The notes below the pieces were generated by a model that saw only the letters and a list, made by a program, of their open reading frames with translations, searched no databases and was not told the DNA's origin. Positions 10,375 to 17,817 of a DNA stretch of 64,000 nucleotides are shown one piece after another (position 1 is the stretch's first letter; every line of letters starts with the position of its first letter). The stretch is taken from contig NZ_CP014162.1 in the NCBI RefSeq assembly GCF_001543205.1, forward strand, positions 1,922,001-1,986,000. The letters run 5' to 3'. A program made the position numbers and the translations under genes. Source of the DNA: Aerococcus urinaeequi. GTDB taxonomy: Bacteria; Bacillota; Bacilli; Lactobacillales; Aerococcaceae.

Positions 10375-10418
10375 AAAAAAACCATGATGATCATCGGATA
10401 ATGGATGCCACCATGGTA
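10375..10418 (-). terminator. Terminator after lexA
   Basis: On the minus strand ACCATG and CATGGT pair, with partial pairing extending inwards, and a T run follows. It sits just beyond the lexA stop. Confidence 0.75.
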
Positions 10419-10425
10419 TAAGGAA

Positions 10426-11037
10426 TTAATAAGTATGTTCTCTAAATAAACTGATTACGCGTCCTAAAATTTGTACGTCTGGTAAAATAATAGGCTCTAA
10501 GCTATGGTTTTCTGGTTGTAGGCGAATATACCCATCCTCTTTAAAGAATCGTTTACAAGTAGCTTCACCTTCGTCTGTCATGGCGATTACAATATCACCA
10601 TTTTGGGCAGATAATTCTTGACGAACGATAACGAAGTCTCCGTCTAAGATACCCGCTTCAATCATTGAATCACCACGGATTTTCAGCATAAATAGGGATT
10701 CTGATTGGTTCTTCAAAGTAGGTGGAATAGGGAAATAATCTTCAATATCTTCAACGGCAGTAATTGGTTGACCGGCAGTTACCGTACCAATCATTGGGAT
10801 ACCTTGACTAGATACACCTAGTAATTCCAAGCCTTTTTCTGTGATTTCCATAGCACGCGGTTTAGTCGCGTTCCGAAGTAGATAACCTTGCTTTTCTAAT
10901 TGAGAAAGGTGGCCATGGACTGTAGAAGTTGAAGATAGGTTCACGGCTTCACAGATTTCCCTTACTGTTGGGGGGAACCCTTGACTTTGAATGTTTGAAT
11001 AGATACATTTTAGAATTTGCAGATGACGTTCTTTCAT
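10426..11037 (-). CDS. lexA: SOS response repressor LexA
   Basis: LexA represses DNA-damage genes and self-cleaves when stimulated by RecA filaments. The 203-residue product has an N-terminal winged HTH (about 1-65, with [19 protein letters not shown]) and a C-terminal S24 peptidase domain. The Ala-Gly cleavage site lies in TVTAGQP near 87. The catalytic Ser is in GDSMIEAG near 125 and the Lys in ATCKRFF near 163. It is transcribed divergently from a lipid kinase gene. The shared intergenic region holds two SOS boxes, so lexA is probably autoregulated. Confidence 0.97.
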   Translation of the reverse strand: MKERHLQILKCIYSNIQSQGFPPTVREICEAVNLSSTSTVHGHLSQLEKQGYLLRNATKPRAMEITEKGLELLGVSSQGIPMIGTVTAGQPITAVEDIEDYFPIPPTLKNQSESLFMLKIRGDSMIEAGILDGDFVIVRQELSAQNGDIVIAMTDEGEATCKRFFKEDGYIRLQPENHSLEPIILPDVQILGRVISLFREHTY

Positions 11038-11097
11038 TAGCTGTACTCCTTTTTTGTGGGTTATGAGTTCTAACTATTCACGTTTTATTTATAATCA

Positions 11098-11125
11098 GTA
11101 TAGCACATACGTTCGGTCAATACAA
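11098..11125 (-). promoter_or_regulatory. lexA promoter
   Basis: On the minus strand TTGTAT (11125-11120) is followed after 16 bp by TATACT (11103-11098) with a TGC extension. The first SOS box lies within the spacer, so bound LexA would block polymerase. Confidence 0.6.
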
Positions 11126-11136
11126 ACGTACATTCG
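11103..11136. promoter_or_regulatory. Two LexA (SOS) boxes
   Basis: On the minus strand CGAACGTATGTGC (11115-11103) and CGAATGTACGTTTG (11136-11123) both fit the Gram-positive SOS consensus CGAAC-N4-GTTCG with one or two changes. They lie between lexA and the divergent gene. Confidence 0.8.
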
Positions 11137-11182
11137 ATGAATGTGAAAATACTGACCAATATTCGTCTGATAGCCTAGTGTT

Positions 11183-11191
11183 TGGTATAAT
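11183..11191 (+). promoter_or_regulatory. Extended -10 of the diacylglycerol kinase gene
   Basis: TGGTATAAT is an extended -10 element about 46 bp before the start codon. I see no convincing -35, as is usual with extended -10 promoters. Confidence 0.6.
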
Positions 11192-11236
11192 AGAGGGCAT
11201 AATCATACACGTAATAAGATAAAAGAGGTGTCAAAC

Positions 11237-12160
11237 ATGGGAAATAAGGGTTTCTTATTTATTTTTAACCAAGCTGCTGGGAAAAAGAAGAAGGCCGATA
11301 TAAATGCATTGGTATTAGACCGGGCTTCAAAAGCAGGATTGAATAAAGACGATATCTTTTTAGTGTATTCGACATCAAAGGCGTCTAGCCAATTTTTGAT
11401 TGACCGTTTTTCAGAAAAATATCGAGATGGGGTAGTTGTTGCCTGTGGTGGCGATGGAACTGTCCATTCAATCGGGAATTTGATGATAGATACTGCGCTT
11501 ACTTTTGCTATCTTGCCCTTAGGTACTGGGAATGACTTATATACTGGCTTATATGGCAACCGTTCGGTTAAAGACCAGATTGACCATATTTTTAAGGGTA
11601 AAACGAGCGAAACGGATGCCATTTATATTCCTGAATTAGACTTGTATACTATGAATATTTTGAGTGTTGGCGCCGATGCGAATGTTGTTTTTCAAGCCAA
11701 TGACTTTAAAGAAAAGCATAAATTCTTGCAAAAATACGCCTACATGGCTTCGATTCCAAAGGCCTTACAAGCCGGTACGGCATTCGATATTCGCCTAACA
11801 GCCAGAAAAGAAGGGGCAGAGTTGATGCTGATGGATGGGCCATATATTCTGGCCGCATTATGCAATGGGGTTATGTATGGTGGAGGTTTTAAGATCAACC
11901 CTGATGGTCAAGTGAATGACGGCCTTCTAGAATTGGTTTATGTACAAACTATGCCTATGAATAAAATTTGGACTGTCCTATACAAGTTTTTCGCTGGAAA
12001 CCATGAAGATTTGGAAGAGCTACGTAATGTATTATGTGATGAAGTGGTTTATGCCAGTAAGGATGGCAGCCCGATGGTTCTGAACTGTGATGGGGAAATT
12101 TATCAATTACCAACATTTACCTGTCAGGTGAAGAAACACGCTTATAAACGGATTATTTAG
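11237..12160 (+). CDS. dagK: Diacylglycerol kinase-family lipid kinase
   Basis: A DagK/YegS/BmrU-type cytosolic lipid kinase of 307 residues. The family recycles diacylglycerol from lipoteichoic acid synthesis to phosphatidic acid. Visible motifs are FIFNQAAGKKK at the N-terminus, the nucleotide-binding GGDGTVHS near residue 72, and LPLGTGNDLYTGLYG near 95-109. The C-terminal beta-sandwich contains ALCNGVMYGGGFKINPDGQVNDG. I chose the ATG at 11237, six bases after AGAGGTG; a GTG at 11228 would overlap that site. It is divergent from lexA and ends at its own terminator. The exact lipid substrate is inferred from the family. Confidence 0.9.
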   Translation: MGNKGFLFIFNQAAGKKKKADINALVLDRASKAGLNKDDIFLVYSTSKASSQFLIDRFSEKYRDGVVVACGGDGTVHSIGNLMIDTALTFAILPLGTGNDLYTGLYGNRSVKDQIDHIFKGKTSETDAIYIPELDLYTMNILSVGADANVVFQANDFKEKHKFLQKYAYMASIPKALQAGTAFDIRLTARKEGAELMLMDGPYILAALCNGVMYGGGFKINPDGQVNDGLLELVYVQTMPMNKIWTVLYKFFAGNHEDLEELRNVLCDEVVYASKDGSPMVLNCDGEIYQLPTFTCQVKKHAYKRII

Positions 12161-12175
12161 AAAATATATGTAGTA

Positions 12176-12248
12176 AAAAGACCGACTGGTTTGATGACTA
12201 CCCTTGCTAGCGAGCTAGGGGGTGAGCAATCTGCCAATCGGTCTTTTT
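12176..12248 (+). terminator. Terminator after dagK
   Basis: AAAGACCGACTGG pairs with CCAATCGGTCTTT, followed by T residues. The loop contains a second small helix (CTACCC with GGGGGT). It could also serve rqcH on the other strand. Confidence 0.8.
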
Positions 12249-12281
12249 GCATATTCAGTGATGAGTTTTTAATATCTACAC

Positions 12282-13946
12282 TTAAACGATTTTTGTTGGT
12301 GTGACAAAGATGGTTTTTTGTTCAAAGTAATTCACGAATCCAGGTTTACTTCCGTTTGGTTTTTTTACGTGTTTTACTTGTGTGTAATCAACGGGCACAT
12401 TATTGGATTGGCTATATTTTGAAAAGGCTGCGGCTAATTCAGCTGCTTGGATGATTTCAGCTTCACTAGGTTCATCGGTTTCTAAAATAACATGTGAACC
12501 AGGAATATCCTTGGTATGGAACCAAAAGTGGTTTTTATTGGCCTGGCGCATGGTTAATTGGTCGTTTTGTTTGTTGTTTCGACCAACTAAAATCCGGTTA
12601 CCTTCCACTGTTTTATATTCACGCGGTTTAGCTGAGGCATTATTTGACCGTTTTTTCTTATCTTGTTTTTGTTTTTTAAGATAACCCTGGTCAATTAATT
12701 CATCCCGTATATCCGCCAACTCATTTGGTTCGGCGAAGTTCAATTGGGTTTGGATGGATTCTAAATACTGGATCTCAGCTTCAGCAACGACTTTTTGTTT
12801 TTCGATATGATTTATGGCATTCCGTAGTTTATTGTACTTATGGTAGTATTTCTGCGCATTTTGTGACGGTGTCAAGGCAGGGTCTAAGCTAATGGTAATG
12901 GGTTGATCATTGTCGTAGTAGTTGGCTAAAGTTACTTCAGTTTGGCCTTTTTCAATTTGATAAAGGAAGGTTGTCAATAATTCACCTTTTAACTGGAAAG
13001 TATCGGCCTTAGATGATTTCTCCATATCCTGGTTTAAATTGGCCAACCGTTTATGTTGGTGAGTCAGATTTTTCTCAACGACTTGAATAATGGCGTTACC
13101 CACCTGACGGACATAATCATGCTTACTTTTCTTTGCATAATAAGCCGTTAATAGGGCGCTCAAATCGTCATAATGACTTTCTTCCCCTGAAATTGTTGTG
13201 TAAGGGAAGACTAAGAAATGTTGCTTATCATCTTGGACCACTAAGGTTGGATTTGGATTTTCAAAGTCCGCACAGAAGTCTTGAATCACTTGATAAGGTT
13301 TACGACTATCTTTTTCAATTAAGCTTGCCAATTCAATTGCTGAATCACGACCTAACCCCATGAGTTGACTCTGTAGGAACTTGGCCGTCATTAAGGACTT
13401 GTCCTTTTCAAAGTTTTCGCCAACCTTAAAGGGGTTAACCTGGTTTTGGATTGGGGGCAGTTGGTAAGTCGCCCCAGGTAAGATCGTTCTAAAAGTATTT
13501 TGGTACATGGGCACATGTTTGATGGCATCGATAATCTTTTTATCCTTATCTAATAAGAAAATATTTGAATGACGACCCATAATTTCAACAATCAATTGTT
13601 GCTGGCTAGCGTCGCCTAATTCATCTCGTCTAGTTAAATTGAAGATGATAATCCGGTCATTGTCGTACTGTTCAATGCTATCAATAATGTTCCCTTCAAC
13701 GTACTTACGCAATACCATAGTAAAGTTTGGTGGGGTTTCTGGGTTATTATAAGCTTGTTCTGTAACTTGGATACGCCCAAAACTTGGATGGGCTGAAATC
13801 AATAATTTGTGGTTTTTGCGATTTGCGCGGATTGTTAAGACCAACTCCATCTCGTATGGCTGTTGGATTTTATGAATGCGTCCGCCTGCAAATGTTGTGT
13901 TTAGTTCTTTAATTAATGCATGGGTAAACATACCGTCAAAAGACAT
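12282..13946 (-). CDS. rqcH: Ribosome quality control protein RqcH (NFACT family)
   Basis: RqcH is the bacterial Rqc2/NEMF homologue that binds stalled 50S-peptidyl-tRNA complexes and directs C-terminal alanine tailing. It was formerly annotated as fibronectin-binding protein (FbpA/PavA). The 554-residue protein has the expected layout: NFACT-N (about 1-180, starting MSFDGMFTHALIKEL), helix-hairpin-helix and long coiled-coil segments (about 270-420), and NFACT-R near the C-terminus with NHFWFHTKDIPGSHVIL. A lysine-rich linker precedes NFACT-R. The ATG at 13946 is the usual family start. It faces dagK convergently. Confidence 0.94.
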   Translation of the reverse strand: MSFDGMFTHALIKELNTTFAGGRIHKIQQPYEMELVLTIRANRKNHKLLISAHPSFGRIQVTEQAYNNPETPPNFTMVLRKYVEGNIIDSIEQYDNDRIIIFNLTRRDELGDASQQQLIVEIMGRHSNIFLLDKDKKIIDAIKHVPMYQNTFRTILPGATYQLPPIQNQVNPFKVGENFEKDKSLMTAKFLQSQLMGLGRDSAIELASLIEKDSRKPYQVIQDFCADFENPNPTLVVQDDKQHFLVFPYTTISGEESHYDDLSALLTAYYAKKSKHDYVRQVGNAIIQVVEKNLTHQHKRLANLNQDMEKSSKADTFQLKGELLTTFLYQIEKGQTEVTLANYYDNDQPITISLDPALTPSQNAQKYYHKYNKLRNAINHIEKQKVVAEAEIQYLESIQTQLNFAEPNELADIRDELIDQGYLKKQKQDKKKRSNNASAKPREYKTVEGNRILVGRNNKQNDQLTMRQANKNHFWFHTKDIPGSHVILETDEPSEAEIIQAAELAAAFSKYSQSNNVPVDYTQVKHVKKPNGSKPGFVNYFEQKTIFVTPTKIV

Positions 13947-14040
13947 GTAAGCACCACCTTCCTAACATTTCATTATAAGGGTTATTGGCAATTTTGGCAA
14001 AAAAGGCGATTTTTCACCGACAAAATTTTTTCTAGGCAGA

Positions 14041-14077
14041 ACTTGTCATTTTTCAGATATTATACTTGTCATTTTTC
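14041..14077 (+). repeat. 14-bp direct repeat ahead of the trp transporter leader
   Basis: ACTTGTCATTTTTC occurs at 14041-14054 and again at 14064-14077, 23 bp apart. The second copy contains the -35 hexamer. It may be an operator or just a local duplication. Confidence 0.6.
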
Positions 14078-14094
14078 TCATGATTTGTTAATAT
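14066..14094 (+). promoter_or_regulatory. Promoter of the trpXYZ leader transcript
   Basis: TTGTCA (14066-14071) and TAATAT (14089-14094) are separated by 17 bp. The start would lie near 14101, about 30 bases before the leader peptide ATG. Confidence 0.6.
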
Positions 14095-14133
14095 TTGTTT
14101 AATGAGATATCAAAGACGAAGGGAGCTACTCAA

Positions 14134-14184
14134 ATGTTAACTGCTGTGCAAACAATGAAATACTGGCAAAGCCACATTAATTAG
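14134..14184 (+). CDS. Putative Trp leader peptide (16 codons)
   Basis: A short frame, MLTAVQTMKYWQSHIN, starts at an ATG ten bases after an AAGGGA ribosome site and ends with TAG at 14182-14184. It has one Trp codon (TGG, 14164-14166) next to a Tyr. The stop codon overlaps the base of a perfect 10-bp hairpin. It lies at the head of a predicted tryptophan importer with no T-box. The leader function is inferred from position, ribosome site and the folded RNA behind it. Confidence 0.6.
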   Translation: MLTAVQTMKYWQSHIN

Positions 14185-14352
14185 TTGTATCTGCACGAGT
14201 GCGCATAGATACAACTTCAGTTTTCTGGACTGTATTTATGTGGAGATAAAATTTGAGCCTTTCAAAATAACCCCACATAGACATGATAGTGATGATTTAT
14301 CAATCAACTATGTGGGATCTAGCGTCCTACAGTTTAGAGTGGGGCGTTTTTT
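14183..14352 (+). promoter_or_regulatory. Attenuator with mutually exclusive hairpins ahead of trpX
   Basis: Hairpins in order: 14183-14192 with 14207-14216 (10 bp, perfect), which competes with 14210-14220:14225-14234. Next, 14237-14243 with 14273-14279, competing with 14272-14280:14308-14316 (9 bp). The final terminator is 14323-14330 with 14339-14346 plus six T. An antiterminator can form from 14312-14317 and 14325-14330. No T-box sequence is present. The switching order is inferred from pairing alone. Confidence 0.65.
14323..14352 (+). terminator. Intrinsic terminator inside the trpX leader
   Basis: CGTCCTAC pairs with GTGGGGCG over 8 bp around an 8-base loop and is followed by TTTTTT. 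It lies 25 bases before the trpX start, so it must be bypassed for expression. Confidence 0.75.
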
Positions 14353-14376
14353 ATTGTCAAAATTAGGAGGAAACAC

Positions 14377-15444
14377 ATGAAAAAAATTTCAAGTATGGGT
14401 GCGGTATTAGTGATTGCCCTTTTTGCATTATATCTAGCAATGCCAACCCTTATTGCAAAACGAGAAGGGCTAGAAGCTACAGGTCAAGAGGTGGATGAAA
14501 CGCAATTAGTGGAAACAGATGAAGACATCACTATCGGTTTATTACAATTTATCCAACATCCTTCATTAGACCAAATTAAAGATGGTTTCTATGATGGCAT
14601 GGCTGAGCGTGGCTATGTAGATGGTGAAAACATCACAATTGACTACCAAAATGGCCAAGGAAACCAATCTGATTTAGCCATGATTGCGAATGCTTTTCTT
14701 GCTGAAAATGCAGATATTTTAGTCGGCATCGCAACGCCAGCTGCTCAAGCTTTAGCCAATGCTGCTAACGGCGATCGTCCGGTGATCTTATCTGCGGTAT
14801 CAGACCCAGCTAACAACGGTTTTATCGCTTCTGATGAAAAACCAGGGGCTAATGTAACAGGGGTTACAGATATGGCACCAGTTGCAGAACAATTTGATTT
14901 AATGCAAGAAATTTTACCAGATATGGAAAATGTCGGCATTATTTACAATTCTTCAGAATCGAATGTAACCAAAACGGTTAATGAAGCCAAGGCTGAAGCT
15001 GAATCAAGAGGATTGAACGTAGTAGAATCTACCATTACTTCAACAAATGACCTAGCATCAGTTGCAGAACAATTGGCTGGTCAAGTGGATGTTATCTGGG
15101 TACCAAATGACAATACAATTGCTAGTGCTATGGATACCTTAATTCAAGTAACAGATGCAAATGGCATTCCAGTTATTCCAGTAGTAGACGCTATGGTTGC
15201 TGACGGTGGGTTAGCGACAGTTGGTATCAACCAATATCAATTCGGTTTAGATACAGCGACGGTAGTAGCAGATGTCATTGAAGGCGCAGATACGGCAACT
15301 TATCCAATTATCTATAATGATAAGACAGATACTTACATCAATACAGCTAAAGCTGAAGAATTAGGCATTAAACTACCTCAAGAATTGATTGATGCGGCAA
15401 TTGATGTTAACAGTGACGAATATGCTAAATTAGTTGGCGAATAA
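14377..15444 (+). CDS. trpX: Tryptophan-type ABC transporter substrate-binding protein
   Basis: This 355-residue extracytoplasmic binding protein belongs to the ABC_sub_bind family, whose streptococcal members TrpX are predicted tryptophan receptors. It has an N-terminal hydrophobic segment (about 4-25) but no lipobox cysteine, so it may stay membrane-anchored or be cleaved by signal peptidase I. Two lobes follow, with DITIGLLQFIQHPSLD near 50 and VDVIWVPNDNTIAS near 229. The start follows a perfect AGGAGG. The permease and ATPase genes follow within 15 bases. The tryptophan assignment rests on family and on the Trp-codon leader; other aromatic ligands remain possible. Confidence 0.82.
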   Translation: MKKISSMGAVLVIALFALYLAMPTLIAKREGLEATGQEVDETQLVETDEDITIGLLQFIQHPSLDQIKDGFYDGMAERGYVDGENITIDYQNGQGNQSDLAMIANAFLAENADILVGIATPAAQALANAANGDRPVILSAVSDPANNGFIASDEKPGANVTGVTDMAPVAEQFDLMQEILPDMENVGIIYNSSESNVTKTVNEAKAEAESRGLNVVESTITSTNDLASVAEQLAGQVDVIWVPNDNTIASAMDTLIQVTDANGIPVIPVVDAMVADGGLATVGINQYQFGLDTATVVADVIEGADTATYPIIYNDKTDTYINTAKAEELGIKLPQELIDAAIDVNSDEYAKLVGE

Positions 15445-15456
15445 GGAGGAGACCAT

Positions 15457-16347
15457 ATGGACATGATAATTAGTGCTTTTTCTCAAGGGACAATCTGGGC
15501 TGTAATGGGTCTCGGAATCTATATTACTTTTAGAATTTTAAATGCACCGGATATGACGACTGAAGGGTCGTTTGTATTGGGTGGTGCCATTGGTGCCCAA
15601 ATGCTTTACTTTAATATTGATCCTTTTATGACATTGTTGATTTCATTTTTAGCAGGTATGGCTGCAGGTGCTATTACAGGGTTTTTAGTAACCCGCTTGA
15701 AAATTAATCCGTTATTAGCAGGGATTATTACCATGACAGGGATTTACTCAATCAACTTGAAAATCATGGGTAAGGCCAACATGTCATTATCAACGGTGAC
15801 GACTTTAAAAAACGCGATTGCTGGTTTATCCTTGCCACGTAATGTAGACACCATTGTGATTGGTTTAATCGTTGTGGCAGCTATTATTTTCCTGTTAACT
15901 TATTTCTTTAAAACAGAAATGGGGCAAGCTTTGATTGCAACAGGTGATAACATGCAAATGGCTAAATCACTAGGGATTGAAACGTCAGAAATGACTATGC
16001 TTGGTTACATGCTAGCCAATGGATTGATTGCTGTGTCAGGTTATATTGTCTCTACTGATAACGGCTATGCTGATATTCAAATGGGTGTTGGTACTGTTGT
16101 TATCGGTTTAGCTTCTATTATTATCGGGGAAGTCCTCTTCCGCAATGTGAAATTAGGGGTTCGCTTTATCACAATCCTAGTGGGTTCAATTATTTACCGT
16201 TTACTATTAACGATTGTCTTAATGATGAACTTTGAAGCGAATGACTTCCGTCTATTCTCAGCAATTATCGTTGCTTTATGTCTGGCTGTTCCAACCATTC
16301 AAAATAAAGTGGCTGACTACCGTGAATACAGAAAGGTGGCTAAATAA
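15457..16347 (+). CDS. trpY: Tryptophan-type ABC transporter permease
   Basis: A 296-residue polytopic membrane protein with eight or so hydrophobic segments, of the branched-chain amino acid permease-like fold (BPD_transp_2) that accompanies ABC_sub_bind receptors. It contains NAPDMTTEGSFVLGGAIGA near residues 29-47 and a conserved IATGDNMQMAKSLGI cytoplasmic loop near 165, the likely ATPase contact. It begins 12 bases after trpX with AAGGAGGAG. Its stop overlaps the ATG of the ATPase gene. Substrate is inferred from trpX and the leader. Confidence 0.85.
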   Translation: MDMIISAFSQGTIWAVMGLGIYITFRILNAPDMTTEGSFVLGGAIGAQMLYFNIDPFMTLLISFLAGMAAGAITGFLVTRLKINPLLAGIITMTGIYSINLKIMGKANMSLSTVTTLKNAIAGLSLPRNVDTIVIGLIVVAAIIFLLTYFFKTEMGQALIATGDNMQMAKSLGIETSEMTMLGYMLANGLIAVSGYIVSTDNGYADIQMGVGTVVIGLASIIIGEVLFRNVKLGVRFITILVGSIIYRLLLTIVLMMNFEANDFRLFSAIIVALCLAVPTIQNKVADYREYRKVAK

Positions 16348-17147
16348 TGACGACCTTATTAGAAATTAACCAAGCGAGAAAAGTATTTAACAAACGAACA
16401 CCGGATGCCTTTGCAGCCCTAGATGACTTATCATTAACAGTAGAGAAGGGCGACTTCATTACCATTGTTGGGGGTAACGGGGCAGGGAAATCAACCCTAT
16501 TGAACGCCATTGCCGGCACCTTCCTGTTAGACTCCGGTGCCATCACTTTAAACGATAAAGTTATTAGTCGTCTTGCTGAAGAGGACCGGGCTAAATTTGT
16601 TTCCCGCGTATTCCAAAACCCGTCAATGGGGACAGCACCACGTATGACCGTTGAAGAAAACTTATCATTAGCTTTGAAACGCGGTCAAAAACGAGGTCTA
16701 GGTTTAGCTATTAAAGAGGACAACCGCAAACAATTCCAAGAGGCATTAAGCCAATTGCATTTAGGCTTAGAAAATCGATTGGATGCTGAAATCGGCTTAT
16801 TATCCGGAGGGCAAAGACAAGCGATTGCCTTATTAATGGCAACTATCACTAAACCAGATATTTTACTATTAGATGAACATACAGCAGCTTTAGACGCAAA
16901 GACATCTAAACGTATTCTAGAAATTTCATCTGACCAAGTAAAAGACCACAACCTAACAGCCTTAATGATTACTCATAATCTACAAGATGCCTTACTATAT
17001 GGTAACCGGATGATCCTTTTACACCACGGTAAAATCATTAAAGATTTTAGTAAAGAAGAAAAAGACCAGTTAACAGCAGGTGATTTATACCAAATCATGG
17101 CTGACTTGGCTGAATCAGACTATCAAGAACAAGAAAGTTCTATTTAA
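16347..17147 (+). CDS. trpZ: Tryptophan-type ABC transporter ATP-binding protein
   Basis: A 266-residue ABC ATPase that would energise TrpXY. Walker A GGNGAGKST is near residues 44-52, the signature LLSGGQRQA near 151-159, and Walker B DILLLDEHTAALD near 170-182, followed by the switch His in MITHN. The second residue after the catalytic Glu is His-Thr rather than Pro-Thr, as is usual in this subfamily. The ATG overlaps the stop of the permease gene. A strong terminator follows, closing the trpXYZ operon. Confidence 0.9.
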   Translation: MTTLLEINQARKVFNKRTPDAFAALDDLSLTVEKGDFITIVGGNGAGKSTLLNAIAGTFLLDSGAITLNDKVISRLAEEDRAKFVSRVFQNPSMGTAPRMTVEENLSLALKRGQKRGLGLAIKEDNRKQFQEALSQLHLGLENRLDAEIGLLSGGQRQAIALLMATITKPDILLLDEHTAALDAKTSKRILEISSDQVKDHNLTALMITHNLQDALLYGNRMILLHHGKIIKDFSKEEKDQLTAGDLYQIMADLAESDYQEQESSI

Positions 17148-17155
17148 CCAAATAA

Positions 17156-17216
17156 AAGCGTCACAGTCCAAATCCTAAATCATGATGATGAGGAAAAGGG
17201 CGTGACGCTTTTTTTA
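17156..17216 (+). terminator. Terminator after trpZ
   Basis: AAGCGTCAC (17157 on) pairs with GTGACGCTT (17202 on), followed by TTTTTTT. The loop is long (about 35 bases) but the stem is perfect. Confidence 0.85.
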
Positions 17217-17219
17217 TAA

Positions 17220-17250
17220 AAACGACTGAAGCTTATCCTTCAGTCGTTTC
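17220..17250 (-). terminator. Terminator after nrdH
   Basis: AACGACTGAAG and CTTCAGTCGTT form an 11-bp stem with an 8-base loop. On the minus strand it is followed by a T-rich stretch, fitting the end of nrdH. Confidence 0.85.
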
Positions 17251-17261
17251 ATTTAATTTGA

Positions 17262-17483
17262 TTAAACTAATTTTGCTAAACGGTCTGGTTGGAAACCGTA
17301 GAAAGCTTCTTCGTTTTCAGCAACGATTACAGGTACAGCTTGGAAGCCCATGCCTTTAACTTCAGCTAATGCTTCTTCTGATTCTGTAATATCGATTGTT
17401 TGAAATTCGATTTCTTTTTCAGTTAAATATTTTTTTGTGAAATTGCATTGCATGCAATTTGGTTTTGTATATACAGTTACCAT
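17262..17483 (-). CDS. nrdH: Glutaredoxin-like protein NrdH
   Basis: NrdH is a thioredoxin-fold redoxin that supplies electrons to class Ib ribonucleotide reductase. The 73-residue product has the redox motif CMQC at residues 10-13 and the C-terminal GFQAVPVIV and GFQPDRL blocks that distinguish NrdH from glutaredoxins. It is not next to nrdI, nrdE or nrdF here. The upstream region contains an NrdR-type box, which fits the same regulon. The start is preceded by AGGGGG on the minus strand. Confidence 0.93.
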   Translation of the reverse strand: MVTVYTKPNCMQCNFTKKYLTEKEIEFQTIDITESEEALAEVKGMGFQAVPVIVAENEEAFYGFQPDRLAKLV

Positions 17484-17490
17484 TATTATC

Positions 17491-17546
17491 CCCCTAAATA
17501 TGCCACATGTAGTTGTGATTTATCTTATGAACACAATATATAGGGT
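17491..17546 (-). promoter_or_regulatory. NrdR-type boxes upstream of nrdH
   Basis: ACACAATATATAGGGT at 17531-17546 fits the NrdR consensus ACACWATATMTWGKGT at almost every position. A weaker partner (GTGGCATATTTAGGGG on the minus strand, 17506-17491) lies 24 bp away. NrdR boxes normally come in phased pairs. Confidence 0.65.
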
Positions 17547-17751
17547 TTATGGTCCTGAGTCAAGTTGTTTAGCCCAAAATCTTTTTGCAAAAAATGTAAC
17601 TCGTTCTAAAAGCTTGATGTATGGGAATTTCCAAATCTAGCAAAATTTAATGAGTATTTAGAAGTGCAAATTTGGTACTTCATTCATTATTAATGATCGA
17701 AATAACCAAGTTTTAATTCTACCAAAAATAAAAGCCCTTGTCACTTGTAAC

Positions 17752-17779
17752 TTGAAAACAAGGGGGACAATTGTATAAT
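17752..17779 (+). promoter_or_regulatory. Promoter of the oppA-like gene
   Basis: TTGAAA (17752-17757) and TATAAT (17774-17779) are 16 bp apart. A 7-bp inverted repeat (CCCTTGT with ACAAGGG) spans the -35. No other feature was seen in the gap 17484-17817 beyond this promoter and the NrdR boxes. Confidence 0.75.
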
Positions 17780-17817
17780 GAATCAAATGCTATCAAGAAA
17801 TGTGGGAGGAAATATAT

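Noticed and set aside
13920-14102. 60-residue plus-strand frame overlapping the rqcH start
   Set aside because: Mostly antisense to rqcH and A/T-rich intergenic DNA, with no ribosome site or recognisable similarity.
14183-14352. T-box riboswitch ahead of trpX
   Set aside because: No AGGGTGGNACCGCG-like sequence or stem I specifier layout is present; the structure fits a translated leader better.
17437-17640. 67-residue plus-strand frame over the nrdH start
   Set aside because: It is antisense to nrdH and crosses its regulatory region; no ribosome site and no family features.
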